DNA from: Anodontia alba
Taxonomy: Eukaryota > Mollusca > Bivalvia > Lucinida > Lucinidae
Direction of reading: 5' to 3'
Length of the DNA: 64,000 nucleotides
NCBI GenBank assembly: GCA_964016985.1
Contig: OZ024821.1
Coordinates: 14,495,211 to 14,559,210, forward strand
Shown: in pieces, positions 46,814 to 58,431 of the stretch
Layout: the number at the start of each line of letters is the position of its first letter
Numbering within the stretch: position 1 is the stretch's first letter
Notes under the pieces: generated by a model
Told to the model about the DNA's origin: nothing
Database searches by the model: none
What the model saw: the letters and a program-made list of their open reading frames with translations, nothing else
Translations under genes and position numbers: made by a program

Positions 46814-48100
46814 AGGCCTCACAAATACAGACTATCATCTGTCTCTCCACTCAACTCTCCACAAACTCCACTACTTGTTGCAATCTGGTATACCAAAGAC
46901 AAGCTAGTCAAGTAAATATTGGTGCTAAACATGACAACAGATCACTGCAGTTTTTGTCATCTCCACCATGACTGAAGAAATGAATGTGGATGTCACAGTC
47001 ATATTTGAAGCGAGGTGCTTCTAATCAGTACCCTTAATATACCTTTGTTTTTGAGGAGACGTAAGAGAAATATTGATACTTTTCAGTTGCAAAAAGCGCC
47101 TCATCTGGAACTATGGATAGGGCATTTCAAGTTCACTGTGTTTGATCTTGATCAATAGTTCATACTTCATTGACTTTAGTCAGTTTCTCATCAACTGTGA
47201 AGGTTAATGACTTGATATTTGGACCAAAGTTGCATTAGAGAAAGGGCAACTGAAGCCTACTTAATGCTTAGCATGCTGGGTAAAAGGTTGATATGAACCC
47301 TGCTGGAAAGTAACTTCTGCATAGTATGGGAGAACTAGAGTAAATTTCTTGAAAGAGCTTAAAAAAACATACTGGAAATGTACAATGCAAGGCTCCACTT
47401 TCATTAGTATTTCATAACAGCAATTTTGTCTTTAAAAGATTACATTTACACTAGTCATTCAACCATTTAGTGTGCAAAGAGAAAGGTCTTAGGGCAGGGC
47501 CAGACAAATACATTGCCCTGTTGCCCACAAGTTCAAATTTGGGCTGGGCAAGTGAATTTATATTTTAACTGCATAATACATTAACCTATAGATAATGCGC
47601 TATTCTATTCTGTATTTCAATCCTTCCACAGAAAAAATGACAGTCTTAAGAGTCTTAATCCAGAAGGTCTCTTAGGCAGTTACCTGTGTGACGTCAGTCA
47701 TTCTTTCTGCTATTTTGATCACGTTTCAGTTTCTTTTCTGTGGAACAGAGGAAGTCAACAGGATTTTTTAACTGGTGAAAAAATCTAATTTTTGTTTTCT
47801 TTTCTCCGGTTTATGTTCTTATTTCCTGTTTTCTTATGTTATTTTATCATTCCTTTCACGGACGACTCTGTCTTTTTCGTTAAATCGATTTTCGATTTCT
47901 TGTTATTATTGATCGTTGATCTATGTCATACTTTTCACAACTTTTCTTGTTGATCATTCGCAATGTTTGTAAAACGTAATGGGATAATCATTCAGAATAC
48001 TTATTTTGTTCTTCTTGTTCCAGATTATCTACTTGTTTGATCTGTAAGAACTGGACTAGAATACTTGGGATCTTGCAGACAAACAAAGACATCATTCTGC
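46814..48100. other. intergenic, low repeat content
   Basis: Contains a fragment of the GTACTCATTAGAAG foldback at about 47010-47060. No exon, SINE or tandem array is recognised. It ends at the TA target of the mariner. Confidence 0.6.
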
Positions 48101-48102
48101 TA

Positions 48103-49438
48103 CAAGGGTCCTGCAAAAAGTTTTGTCAGTGGGTTCGGATTACTTCAGTGCTAGGTTTTATCAAACATATTTTTATTACAAACCTTCAAAGTATTCCCCC
48201 TTTACTGAAACACATTTCTGTAACCTTTTTACCCAGTCGCGAAAAGCAGATAAATAGTCTTCTTTTGGTATCTGTTGAAGACACTGATAAATAGCACTGC
48301 CAAGAGAACTTCTTGATGTATACTTATTTCCAGAAAGCATTTTCTTAAGCCTTGGAAATAAAAAGAAGTCACAGGGACTCAGGTCAGGTGAATAAGGTGG
48401 ATGGTTTAAAACTTTCACCTTTTCAGAAGCCAAAAAAGACTTAACAACCTCACACTTATGAGAGGCGGCGTTGTCATTGTAAAAGGTGGACTCATGACCA
48501 TCCTTTGCTTGGTTGTTTCTTATTGTAAAACTCTTTCACTTTCTTCAGTACAGAATTCTTGTAGAATCCGCCAGTGACTGTATGACCAGATGGACAAGGC
48601 ACTTGAATGACTGGCCCACTTGAATTAAAGAAAATTGCGTACAACATCTTTTTCAAACTTATGGTTCTCTTGGCAATACATGGGCATTTTTTATCTTTTC
48701 GCTTCTATTGCTTATTATCAGCCCTTCTTTGTGGCTCACACATGTGCACCCAGGTTTCATCACCAGTTAGCAAGTTAGAAATAACCCGACTATTACAGAC
48801 TTTGTATGTTTTCAAAAGTTCCCGGGCACATTTAAGGCATTGTGTCTTGCTCCTCAGTGAGCAAATGAGGTACCCACCTAGTGCAAACCTTTCTCAGGTA
48901 CAAATGCTTTTTCAGAATTGTTTGCACACTGCCTTCTGATATGCAAGTACAACTAGCTATATCTTTGACAGACAATCACGCATCCTGCTCGACCACATCT
49001 TTACAGCAGCGATATTAGCCTTGGTAACAGAGGTTTTAGGCCTTCCAGGACGGGTATCATCTTCAACAGAAAATTTCCCAGCTTTAAAAGCTTTAGCCCA
49101 CCTAAAAACTGTGCGCATTGAAATGGTCTGAGGTCCATATATACCACACAATTCATTAAATATCTGCTTTGAATCTATATTAAGCCTAATGTGGCATTTA
49201 ATATAGCTATGAATTTCTTCTGGTCCATGTTCCAATGTAACAAGTAAATTGGTCAGTGTATATGACAACATCTATTTCAATTTGAAATAACTTGGTCAGT
49301 TGGAAAGCAATTTGTACGAAATAAAGGGGTATCATTAGCTATTCAACACACCATTCAAGTGCAGTGAAGCATTTTAAAATATACCTGTGATAAAACCAAG
49401 GAAGCCTATTAGTGACAGAACTTTTTGCATGACCCTCG
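48103..49438 (-). mobile_element. mariner transposon, full length
   Basis: The target TA is duplicated at 48101-48102 and 49439-49440. The ends match as inverted repeats of about 28 bp: AGGGTCCTGCAAAAAGTTTT at the left and the reverse of AACTTTTTGCATGACCCT at the right, with four or so mismatches. The length (1336 bp) is normal for mariner. The transposase reads on the minus strand and is broken. Confidence 0.95.
48176..49271 (-). pseudogene. mariner transposase remnant
   Basis: The start ATG is at 49271. The first ~104 codons give the paired HTH DNA-binding region, including CGIYGPQTISMRTVFRWAK and the linker DDTRPGRPKTS. The frame then shifts near 48985-49010; the continuing frame (VKDIASCTCISEGSVQTIL) has a TGA. 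Further on, LLTGDETWVH (first catalytic Asp), YNDNAASHK (second Asp) and HPPYSPDLSPCDFFLFPRLK (third Asp, spacing as in DD34D) are all still recognisable. Several stops and shifts mean that it is inactive. The last 85 codons (48176-48433) are open. Confidence 0.93.
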
Positions 49439-49440
49439 TA

Positions 49441-51980
49441 CATTTATTCTATTGCCTTATCTAAATTTTTTTGGATCATTCTAGTCTGGAAGAGAACGCT
49501 TCAATTAATTCTATTAATAAGATCAAGAAGTTAAAAAATCAAACTTCGAAGTACAATAATATACATTTTGGCTTCTTCCAATAATATACAAATTAATAAC
49601 AAATTAACATATTCGGTTACGGGACCGTTTAGAAACCTAGACAGCCGATAAAATTTTCAGAACTAAGCAGACGTACTGTATAGGTCTACGAAGTAATCAC
49701 ACGCCTTAAGTCTGATACAGAAAAAGACTTTTTTAAGAGGAGTATTAACGCAACAAGTAGTTCTACTTCCTCTAAACATGAGTGATATTTACAAGTCATA
49801 AAACCAACACATTCCCACTGACTCTTAGCATGTCCAGATATTCCAATGGGAGAAAGATTGGTATATTTACAAAACAGTGAGGAAAACAAAGTGTCCTTTA
49901 TATCATTCAAGAAATTTTCAGGACTAAATTCAATTCTCTTCCTCATTTATTTAATGTTCCGATAAATTTGAATCAACATCCTTCCCGTTATTATGAGAAG
50001 AATAAGAACAAAACTTCTCTGTTAACAGATAGTGGAAAGGGTAGCAAATCCGGAAATCCACGGTTTTTAATCCCGGATGTGTTTTACCCAAAAGACAATG
50101 GAAATTATATCCAATATGGGATATTTCCATTTAATATATAATAAGACAGCCAAGTCAGTGTGTAAGTCGATAGTGTTCAAAGATTGGACTGTCTCTAATT
50201 TTCTAATGGATGTTCTTTAGACAATTAAGTCATCAAGAAAGTTCCTTGCTTTACACTTGACAATCGGATCTTCCAATTCACTGTACTATCTTCGGAATGT
50301 ACAGAAGGTAAATTCATGCATTGGTACATGTAGTAAATAGATGGATGTTATCGCTACTTGTCTGAGTTAAATGGGCCATCTCAAAATTATGTTATTAGAC
50401 AATAGATTAAGATTATACAAGGTGGAATAATACCTTTCACTATATTGTCTTCAGTCATGTTAATTTAGAATTGATTAAAAAGAAAAATTAAATAAGTTAG
50501 ATTTTTTACGTATTCATGATTCTTTTTTATATGTTAAAAAAAAAAATCTAAACTGTATATAGTCATCCAAGTATTATTAAATAGTATTGATACATACTTC
50601 GACAATAAATATTTAATAATATTTAAGTTTCGGATCGATTGACTGTGTCTGCTATTCACTTTGGGACCCTCACATAATTTATTCGGATTATCAAGTCTCG
50701 ATCGTGACAATCATCCAATTTATGTCAAAGTGGATACATTCCAGTCGCTTCGTTTAAGGAAGATACATCTATTAGGTCCCAATTAACTTTTTTTATTTTT
50801 CATTGAATACAGTCATTATGGATAAGGTGCTGATTTCCATCTCTGGACTCAAGAATAATGAGTCTTATCCTTTATGTTCTCTGGGCAAAAGATCAATTCC
50901 AGAACCACATTTTATTCTAAATTTGGCTATTTTTCGTGAACAAAAAGCCATATAATACATTGTGTTAAAAGATTTATTTGGTATTTATTCTCCCAATCTA
51001 TGCTTAGAAGTATAGGAGACCTTATTGGTACCTGAAACGTGATATAAGTCTCGAAAGACATTATATTTCAGGGAGATATAATTATGAACCTTTTTGCTTG
51101 AAATTAGATAAACCGTTCAATACTAAATGGTTCTTATATAACATATGGATTGTTGATGATTCGATACAATCACTAAAGTTAACTACAATGTATATAGCTA
51201 CCCAGTTTTGGATAACCTAGTCTTGACAATAAATGATTTATCCATAAACTGGAATATTCTATAAGTTTGTTTATGATTTGATTTCATTTCCTTTGGGATC
51301 ATTGGGCCTATTGTGGTATATTTGAAAATGAAGTTCTGCTCATGTACCCACTGGAGGGGTAAGCAGTGTTGCAAACTTCATTACTGCTTATGAAAAGTCT
51401 CAATAAAACCAACACTTCCATTTTCTAATCCTTAGTGTGTTCTTTGTTTCCAAAGGCAATCTTTTTTATGTTTATTGATACAATCATAAATTTCTATTAT
51501 CTATCCAGTTTTGGATAATGGAGCCTTGATGATAAATGATTTATCCATAACTGGAATATTCTATAAGTTTATACATATACACTTTAAATTATGATATCTT
51601 CTTTTCTCACTAATTCCGTTTATACAGGTGTAGAATAGTTATTTCTACTTCTCTGAACCTCAACGTCATTGGTTATCAGAGATATTAAAACTATAGTATA
51701 ATTCCTACTCGACAACTCAGCTATTATTAATAATGGGAAGTTTCAATAACAAAACCTCCCAAAGCTCGTCTTATGTGGGAAGTTATCAAACAAATAGTTG
51801 AATCAAGTTTTGCAAATATGGCATATTTGTCTCAAGACCATAATACATTTGCTCAAAAAAAAAAAAAAAATATGATACAAAATGGTTCATATATCCAGTT
51901 ACTGTCTTAGAAAGATGGTTAATTCAGTTTTGACTTCTCTTTCTGTTATAGTCGAATTTATCGATATACCTTCAATTTTT
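49441..51980. other. low-repeat region with two short direct repeats
   Basis: 51198-51269 and 51500-51571 are similar (CCAGTTTTGGATAA .. AAATGATTTATCCATAA .. CTGGAATATTCTATAAGTTT), about 300 bp apart. An 86-codon minus-strand frame at 49686-49946 has no recognised domain. No splice-supported exon is found. Confidence 0.5.
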
Positions 51981-53675
51981 AGCTCACTTGAGCAAAGCTC
52001 AGGGTGAGCTATTGTGATCACCCTCTGTCCGTTGTCCATCGTCAGTGTCAACAATAAGTTTGTTAACACACTAGAGGCCACAGTTTTTACCCAGTTTTGA
52101 TGAAACTTGCTCAGAAAGTTTGCCCCTATGAAATCTAGGTCAGGTTTGAAACTGGGTCACTTGGGGTCAGAAACTAGGTCACCAGGTCAAATCAAAGGAA
52201 AATATTGTTAACACTCTAGAGGTCACACTTTTCATGAATCTTGCTCAAAATATTTGTCTTGATGATTTCTAGGTCAAGTTCAAAACTGGGTCACTTGGGG
52301 TCAAAAACAAGGTCACCAGGCCAAATCAAAGGAAACCCTTATTAACACTCCAGAGGTCACATTTTTGAAGCAATCATCATGAATCTTGCTAAAAAATGTT
52401 TGTCTTGATGATTTCTAGGTCAGGTTCGAAACTGGGTCAATTGGGGTCAAAAACTAGGTCACCAGGCTAAATCAAAGGAAAACCTTGTTAACACTCTAGT
52501 GGTCAAATTTTTGAAGCAGTCATCATGAATCTTGCTCAAAATGTTTGTCTTGATGACTTCTAGGTCAAGTTCAAAACTGGGTCACTTGGGGTCAAAAACT
52601 AGGTCACCAGGCCAAATCAAAGGAAAACCTTGTTAACACTGTAGAGGTCACATTTTCGAATCAGTCATCATGAATCTTGCTCAAAATGTTTGTCTTAATA
52701 ATTTTCATGTCAAGTTTGAAACTGGGTCTTTTGGGGTCACAAACTAGGTCACTGGGCAAAATCAACAGAAAACCTTGTTAACATTCTAGCAGTCACATTT
52801 TTGAAGCAATCATCATGAATCTTGCTCAAAATGTTTGTCTTGATGATTTCTAGGTCAAATTTTAAACTGGTTCACTTTGGGTCAAAAACTAGGTTACCGG
52901 GCCAAATCAAAGGAAAACCTTGTTAACACTATAGAGGTCACATTTTTGAAGCAATCATCATGAATTCTGCTCAAAATGTTTGTCTTGATGATTTCTAGGC
53001 CAAATTTGAAACTGGGTTAATTGTGGTCAAAAACTAGGTCACCAGGCCAGATCAAAAGAAAACCTTGTTAGCACTCAAGAGGTCACATTCTTTAAATAAT
53101 CATCATGAATTTTGCTCATAATGTTCCTCTTGATGATTTCTAGGTCTTTTTCAAAACTTAGAGTCAGAAACTATGTCACCAGGCCAGATCAAAGGAAAAT
53201 GTTGACACTCTAGAGGTCACAGTTCTGAAGTGATCATGAATCTTGCTCAAAATGTTTGTCTTGATGATTTCTAGGTGGTGTTTGGAACTGGGTCACTTAT
53301 GACATATATTTCACGGTCCAGTGACTTTCTTAAGTTTTTCTGTTTAAGTCAGTTTCTCAGTAACTATTGGTCCTACAGAGTGATATTTGGTACTTGTGAA
53401 GTGTATGTGTTCAGGTCAGTTTCTCAGTAATTATTACTCCTCCAGCCAGTGATACTTAGCCCATGCATACATCTTAGCATGGCCTCTTGAGTGCAGTCAT
53501 CCATATTTGATGTTGACCTCTATTTCACTGTCCATTAGACATGCTACATTGTCTTACTTCTTAATATAATCATTACGAATTTTGATGAGAATGTTTGCCT
53601 TGATCTGTTCTAGGTCAGGTTCTCGAAGTGCTATGATATTCAGGTGAGCGTTACAGGGCCATCATGGCCCTCTTG
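51981..53675 (+). mobile_element. complete family D element, clean copy
   Basis: The 5' end is AGCTCACTTGAGCAAAGCTC after TTTTT, then GTGAGCTATTGTGATCAC and CTGTCCGTTGTCCATCG. The core has eight or nine ~140 bp units (TTGTTAACACTCTAGAGGTC, TGTCTTGATGATTTCTAGGT, GGGTCAAAAACTAGGTCACC). The 3' end is CAGGTGAGCGTTACA, hairpin GGGCCATCATGGCCC, TCTTG, followed by T. No protein is encoded. Units are of the same type as in the inverted copy at 58733-61193. Confidence 0.9.
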
Positions 53676-56600
53676 TTGAGAAAATAATGCTAATCAAAAT
53701 CATCAAGGAATATAGATCCATGATGGGTAATATTTTAAGTCTGGCAATAAAATCGATTCTAACCCAGTTGTTTCAAAGTTAATTAGGTCTTTTAATTGCA
53801 TTGAACAGTATAAAGATCTTTCCTTAAAGAGTTTTAAAATTATGAGGCTGTCAAACTGTATGTTATGATGTAATCAGCCTTTCCTTTTATTAACTTTTGC
53901 CAGGGCTTAGAAAGGCTTTCAAATTCATGCCTGGTAAAAGTTCCATATCAAATTTACATGAGGCTGACCATCTTCATGCGGAGAGAAAAACAACCTTTTC
54001 TATTAAGTGTTGCCATGGCTAAGAAACATTACCAAAGTCAATCTTGGCAATAGGCAAATCATATAAATGTATTCAGTCAGATGTTAAACTCTCGTTGATT
54101 TTATAAAACTGGTTATTTGGCAAAGAATCAGATCTGTCCATTTGCCCAGAGCTTTATTATTCCTAAAGTAGCTTGAAAATACAAAAAGGGGAATATTTTG
54201 TAAACTTAAGGTTAATTAGAAAATTATGAACTGGATATTTGGCAAAGAATCAGATCTGTCCATTTACCCAGATCTTTGATTATTTATATATTAGCTAAAT
54301 AGGACTAGATTATTTACTAAGGGCCAGTTTCACAATCGCGAGTTTTACCGCTCTCGCTAATCCATGCATAATCTTGTTAATCCAGAACAAGGCTTGCGGT
54401 GTATCACAGATAACAATGACGGATCGTCAGACCGTGACTAAGTATATGATAGAAGATTTATGGAAATTTCCGTGTAATAAGCAGTCCTATATCTTCTTCA
54501 TGACTCTCCTCTATATTGCTTTTCAGTTAAATTCAGTACCCCACCACAAAGAAGATCGTTGCTGTCTGTATTAAGTGCTCTTGAGTGCTATGGATTTTAA
54601 GTGAAACATATTTTAACCAAAACTGATTTAAACTCTCTTAGATGCTATCGCAAACTTGTATATGAAATATATCTGCACATTCTGATCATAACCACCTCTG
54701 TTGAGCTTCCCGCAAAATGTCATTTCAGTGTTTACATGTGCTGTGATCAACATATGCTACGAAAGAAAAATAGCCGGAACTTGTTTTTTACTTGCTGTCA
54801 TTTTGATCTACTGCTTTGATTCTCGGAAACAGTCTTGGTAATTAAGTTCTGTTTGAATATGTGTCTCTTTTATATTCATTTTCGACAAGAAAAGACTCTA
54901 CAATCCAACATGTTTTTCTCCCAAAACGGTTTCCCCGCCACGTTGTCATCTGACGAGCACACACTACCGTTATGAGCACACGCATTTTTTTTTGCGAGAG
55001 CTATAGTAAAATTTCACTTATATTAGAAACGCGAACAGTTCAGTGGGTCGTCTGGGGTGCATCTGAGCATCCCATAAGATCAGACTCTACACTGGGTTTA
55101 CGTGATAGATTCGTTGGTACTTAGAAATTATTTTAGTGGCCAGCAGGAATAACCGTTTTGATGCGCAGATCTCGCAAACGGATAATGTACTATTTTGCTT
55201 AGGTGCTTGTCGTCTTTCAGCGTGTGTCTTTGAAGTCAGTGACAAAAATTCGACATCCGAAAATTTTGAATCGGGGGAAAAAAAGAACAATTAAAAAAAC
55301 AGCAACAAAAAAAACAAACAACTGTTACAACCAACAAAAAAAACTGCCAGCCTCAGAGGATAAAAGACATGACACCAGCATGTGCATCTCGATGAATCAG
55401 TCGGTCAGTAGAGGCAATACACAATGAGGGAATGGGTGCATAATGGTGTCTCTCACATGCTTTAATTGCTCGACCAGTTAACGGACGCTGAAGTGTTAAC
55501 TGCCAACACCTGTTTACCGCTTGCTTAGCAAGTAGATAACAGTACTGTTGAAGGTGTGAAAAACATGTGGCGGATTATTCATTTAAGATGCTACCGATGG
55601 TAAGAATGACACGTTGCGGACATCAGCTAAATAATCCAATCATAATTAGTAGTGGTCTCATGGGGAAAAGCATGCATCCTGCGGACTCAGCTTTGGGAAT
55701 GTTTAGGAATCTGGACCAGGATTTATGCGTCACGGGAGGCAGATTCTGTGTCCTGGAGAATCCTGAATTTATCGCAGGTAATAGTGAGTGTCTTTCATTT
55801 CCGCATTGTCAGTACACTGCCAGCCTCGATCTCGATACATTTCTGGAAATTTTCCACTCGGCAATTGTCGGAAATTTTGATTGTGAAAAGTGTCTATTAA
55901 AAGTAATCATTACATCTCTAAGATTTATCTTAGAATCTTGAGATGTGCAGTTCATCTATAGGAAACTCATCCTAGGAGACATTTCCTTGTTGAATAATTA
56001 CGGCTCACGAAGATAGACAGCTATCTTTTCCTGGGCATTTTTTTTTTTTTTTTGATAAGGTTCCGCTCAACTACAATATCAAAACAGTAGTCTGGAATCT
56101 TTCTTCGAACTGCGCAAAATGTTGAAGTATATGTCTCAACAACAAGTTTTATCAGTTTGATTTATTTGGGCCCAACTGTTGTTGCCCAAAATAGAGGTGG
56201 GGGCCCAGGAATGCAGGCCTCTGATGCTTGAGAAAATTGGCAGCCTCCAGAGTCCATCATACATATAATAAGGTATTAACACCTTAGAGATGTTATAAGT
56301 GAATCTAGATCATTTTTAGTATATATTATAGAAGGTATCTGATTCCTTAGAGTTTCCTGAGTCTTAAACCAGAAGTTAAGGAAATCTAATATATATATAT
56401 ATATAATAGTGATAGAATTAGGGGAGCTCCTCCCTCCTAATCTTTAAAATCTAGCACATTCAACCTATAAGTTGATGTATTATGCAGTTAAAATGAAGTT
56501 TTTATAAGTAAAACATATTTTAACTAGTCATACTTGGTCTATAGATAAGAGAATCCCTCCTCCCTCCCCCTTTGCTCAGTTTTATTGTTTATATTTCAAA

Positions 56601-57100
56601 GAAACTGACACGTGATCAAAATAGAATATGATTTCACGCTTTATGCAAATTGTCTCCTGAGCAGAAAATTTGCATGAAATGTCAGATCCTAGGAAATATA
56701 AGAAAAATATTTCAAAATGTCGTCTACTGAATTTGCCCATAGCATGGTAAATGCTGAGTAGTTGAAACACAGTTTTGATTCCTTACGGGAACATGATGCA
56801 TTCTGCCATTTTTTGACAAGGGAGATAACTGTGACTTTCTGTTTGCTTTACTGCATGCCATGACCCTTCTAAAATGGGGTCTTCTCTAAAAAGAAAGAAT
56901 TTGCACCCATGGGGAGCAAATTCTTTCCTTTTAGAGTAGACCCCTTTTCAGAAGGGAGGTAAAATAATATTGACATAGTTTTCCCCCCTTGAAAGTGTAT
57001 CAGTTCCCCTTAAATTATTTTTCAGAAATACAATCCAGTTTCATGTAAAAAGCTCTTAACAAGTTGTCATTATTTATATATTTGTTTGTATCAATAAGGT
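53676..57100. other. low-repeat region between two genes
   Basis: A 45 bp sequence (TTGGCAAAGAATCAGATCTG ..) occurs at about 54114 and 54235. Foldbacks lie at 53898-53942 (CTTTTGCCAGGGC/GCCTGGTAAAAG), 56635-56720 and 56815-56975 (AGAAAGAATTTGC .. GCAAATTCTTTCC). A 124-codon plus frame at 55567-55941 begins at GTG and has no recognised domain. 54330-55560 is somewhat richer in CpG and could hold a promoter, but nothing decisive is visible. Confidence 0.5.
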
Positions 57101-57114
57101 ATTGTTATGATAAG

Positions 57115-57120
57115 TTTATT
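57115..57120 (-). terminator. candidate poly(A) signal, minus strand
   Basis: TTTATT on the plus strand reads AATAAA on the minus strand, about 100 bases after the stop codon of the minus-strand exon at 57217-57339. Confidence 0.5.
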
Positions 57121-57216
57121 GTCACACCTACTGTAGATTTTAAAGAGTTTTGAAGAATTTCATTAAAGACGAGGACCCCTAACCAAGTTTAAATAATGCA
57201 GGTAAATTTTTAGTGT

Positions 57217-57339
57217 TCATAACAGATTCAATAATGGCAGTGTTCCGATGCCTGGACAGGCCTCTGGGTAGATACATCCTTCTTTGGTCCTCAGTGTAGG
57301 AGCAGTCACACAATGATACTTGTCAGCAGGTTTGATAGT
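57217..57339 (-). CDS. last exon of an unrecognised minus-strand gene
   Basis: On the minus strand an acceptor (GAATTTTACAG) precedes 57339 and a single frame runs 40 codons to TGA (57217-57219). The peptide begins TIKPADKYHCVTAPTLRTKE and ends ACPGIGTLPLLNLL. It has a mixed, non-repetitive composition with three Cys, unlike the A/T-rich noise around it. It starts in phase 0. An AATAAA lies 100 bases downstream on the same strand. Upstream exons should lie at higher coordinates, but I found none inside the window, so the gene body is probably beyond 64000 or hidden among repeats. Function is unknown. Confidence 0.6.
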   Translation of the reverse strand, partial: TIKPADKYHCVTAPTLRTKEGCIYPEACPGIGTLPLLNLL

Positions 57340-57843
57340 CTGTAAAATTCACAAAAAGTCTGTCATCCCTTTCCAACCCCAGCCAGTTTCAATAGGCAAT
57401 TTATGATTTAGACACCTAAAACCGCTGAGGCCAAATCATAAGGAAGCAGATTGAAATACTGTTAAAAAACTAAATCAACCTTATATATTCTGTAATTTAA
57501 GCACTTAAAAAGAAGTGAAACACTCGCTCCCTTTTTGTTCAGATTTTTCAATTAGTTTTAACTTAATTGACTTAGCAATATTTTGAGGAACATGAACTTG
57601 TGAATTCCAAACAATATCATTACCACTAGAAATAAAACTGTCTTTTACATTTAACAACTATTTAGAATGAAACAAAGTCTCTCTGATGCATTGACAGTAG
57701 AATCTTATATAGTTTAAAAGCAGTCTTGCCTTGTTTACCATTAACAGTCCTTTGCCAGAATCCAGCCATTCTTAATTTACACAAAATATTAATAGGGTAA
57801 CTTTTAAGCTCACCATAAACACAACATTAGGTGTTGTCTTTTT
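57340..57843. other. intron or flank, no recognised repeat
   Basis: A/T-rich unique-looking sequence. A 35-codon minus frame starting at an ATG near 57770 is not supported by splice phase. Confidence 0.4.
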
Positions 57844-57870
57844 ATACGCCCATTTTGAAAAAAAAAACAA

Positions 57871-58431
57871 CTAGAGCTGGTGTTTGTAAAACACTATGCC
57901 CCCAACTGCCTGACTCTAACACTGCTTGACTCCAACACTGCTTGCCCATGACGGTAACAACAGTACAAATATATGAGATTTCAATGTTATTTTATCAAAG
58001 GGAAATAACTCTAAAATAGGAGATAATTGGGATAAGAAAAAAATACGGGTCACCTATTTTTTCATGAGGAATCAAAATATGAAATTTCAAAACATTAGCA
58101 TACATGGTTCTAAACTTATGCTATACACAATAAAGCAACTACATTAAATGGCCAGAAATTGCGAAGGGCCATAACTCCAACATTTCATTTAATTGGTTCA
58201 AAATTTAATCAGGTGATCTCCTCCTCAATCCCAATCAGTATACCAAATATCATGGCTCTGGCTTAAATACTTTTTGAGATATCTTGCTGACAAGGTCAAA
58301 ATGCCTAGAACTACAAAGGGCAATAACTATGTCGATTTTTCATGGAATTCCCTAAAAAACAAATTAGGTAATCTCCACATCATCCCCAATCAGCATATAA
58401 TATTTCAAGACCCTAGCTTAAGTACTTTTCG
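57871..58431 (-). mobile_element. family B element, truncated, minus strand
   Basis: Begins CTAGAGCTGGTGTTTGTAAA and follows 9581-10122 closely, then stops at CTTAAGTACTTTTCG without reaching its tandem array. It inserted 27 bp into a family A-like 5' end (ATACGCCCATTTTG at 57844). An extra ~21 bp duplication (ACACTGCTTG repeated) distinguishes it from the other copy. Confidence 0.8.

Noticed and set aside
47689..47696. TGACGTCA, a CRE-like palindrome
   Set aside because: One such 8-mer is expected by chance in a window this size, and no start of a gene is visible nearby.
49686..49946. 86-codon minus-strand frame starting with ATG
   Set aside because: No domain, no splice or poly(A) support; a frame of this length is expected by chance in 64 kb.
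55567..55941. 124-codon plus-strand frame
   Set aside because: Starts at GTG, no recognisable domain, and an overlapping frame (55652-55900) is equally open. Kept only as a remark on the region.
57620..57775. 35-codon minus-strand frame beginning MAGFWQRT
   Set aside because: A donor-like GTAAAC inside it gives the wrong phase for the exon at 57339, and there is no other support.
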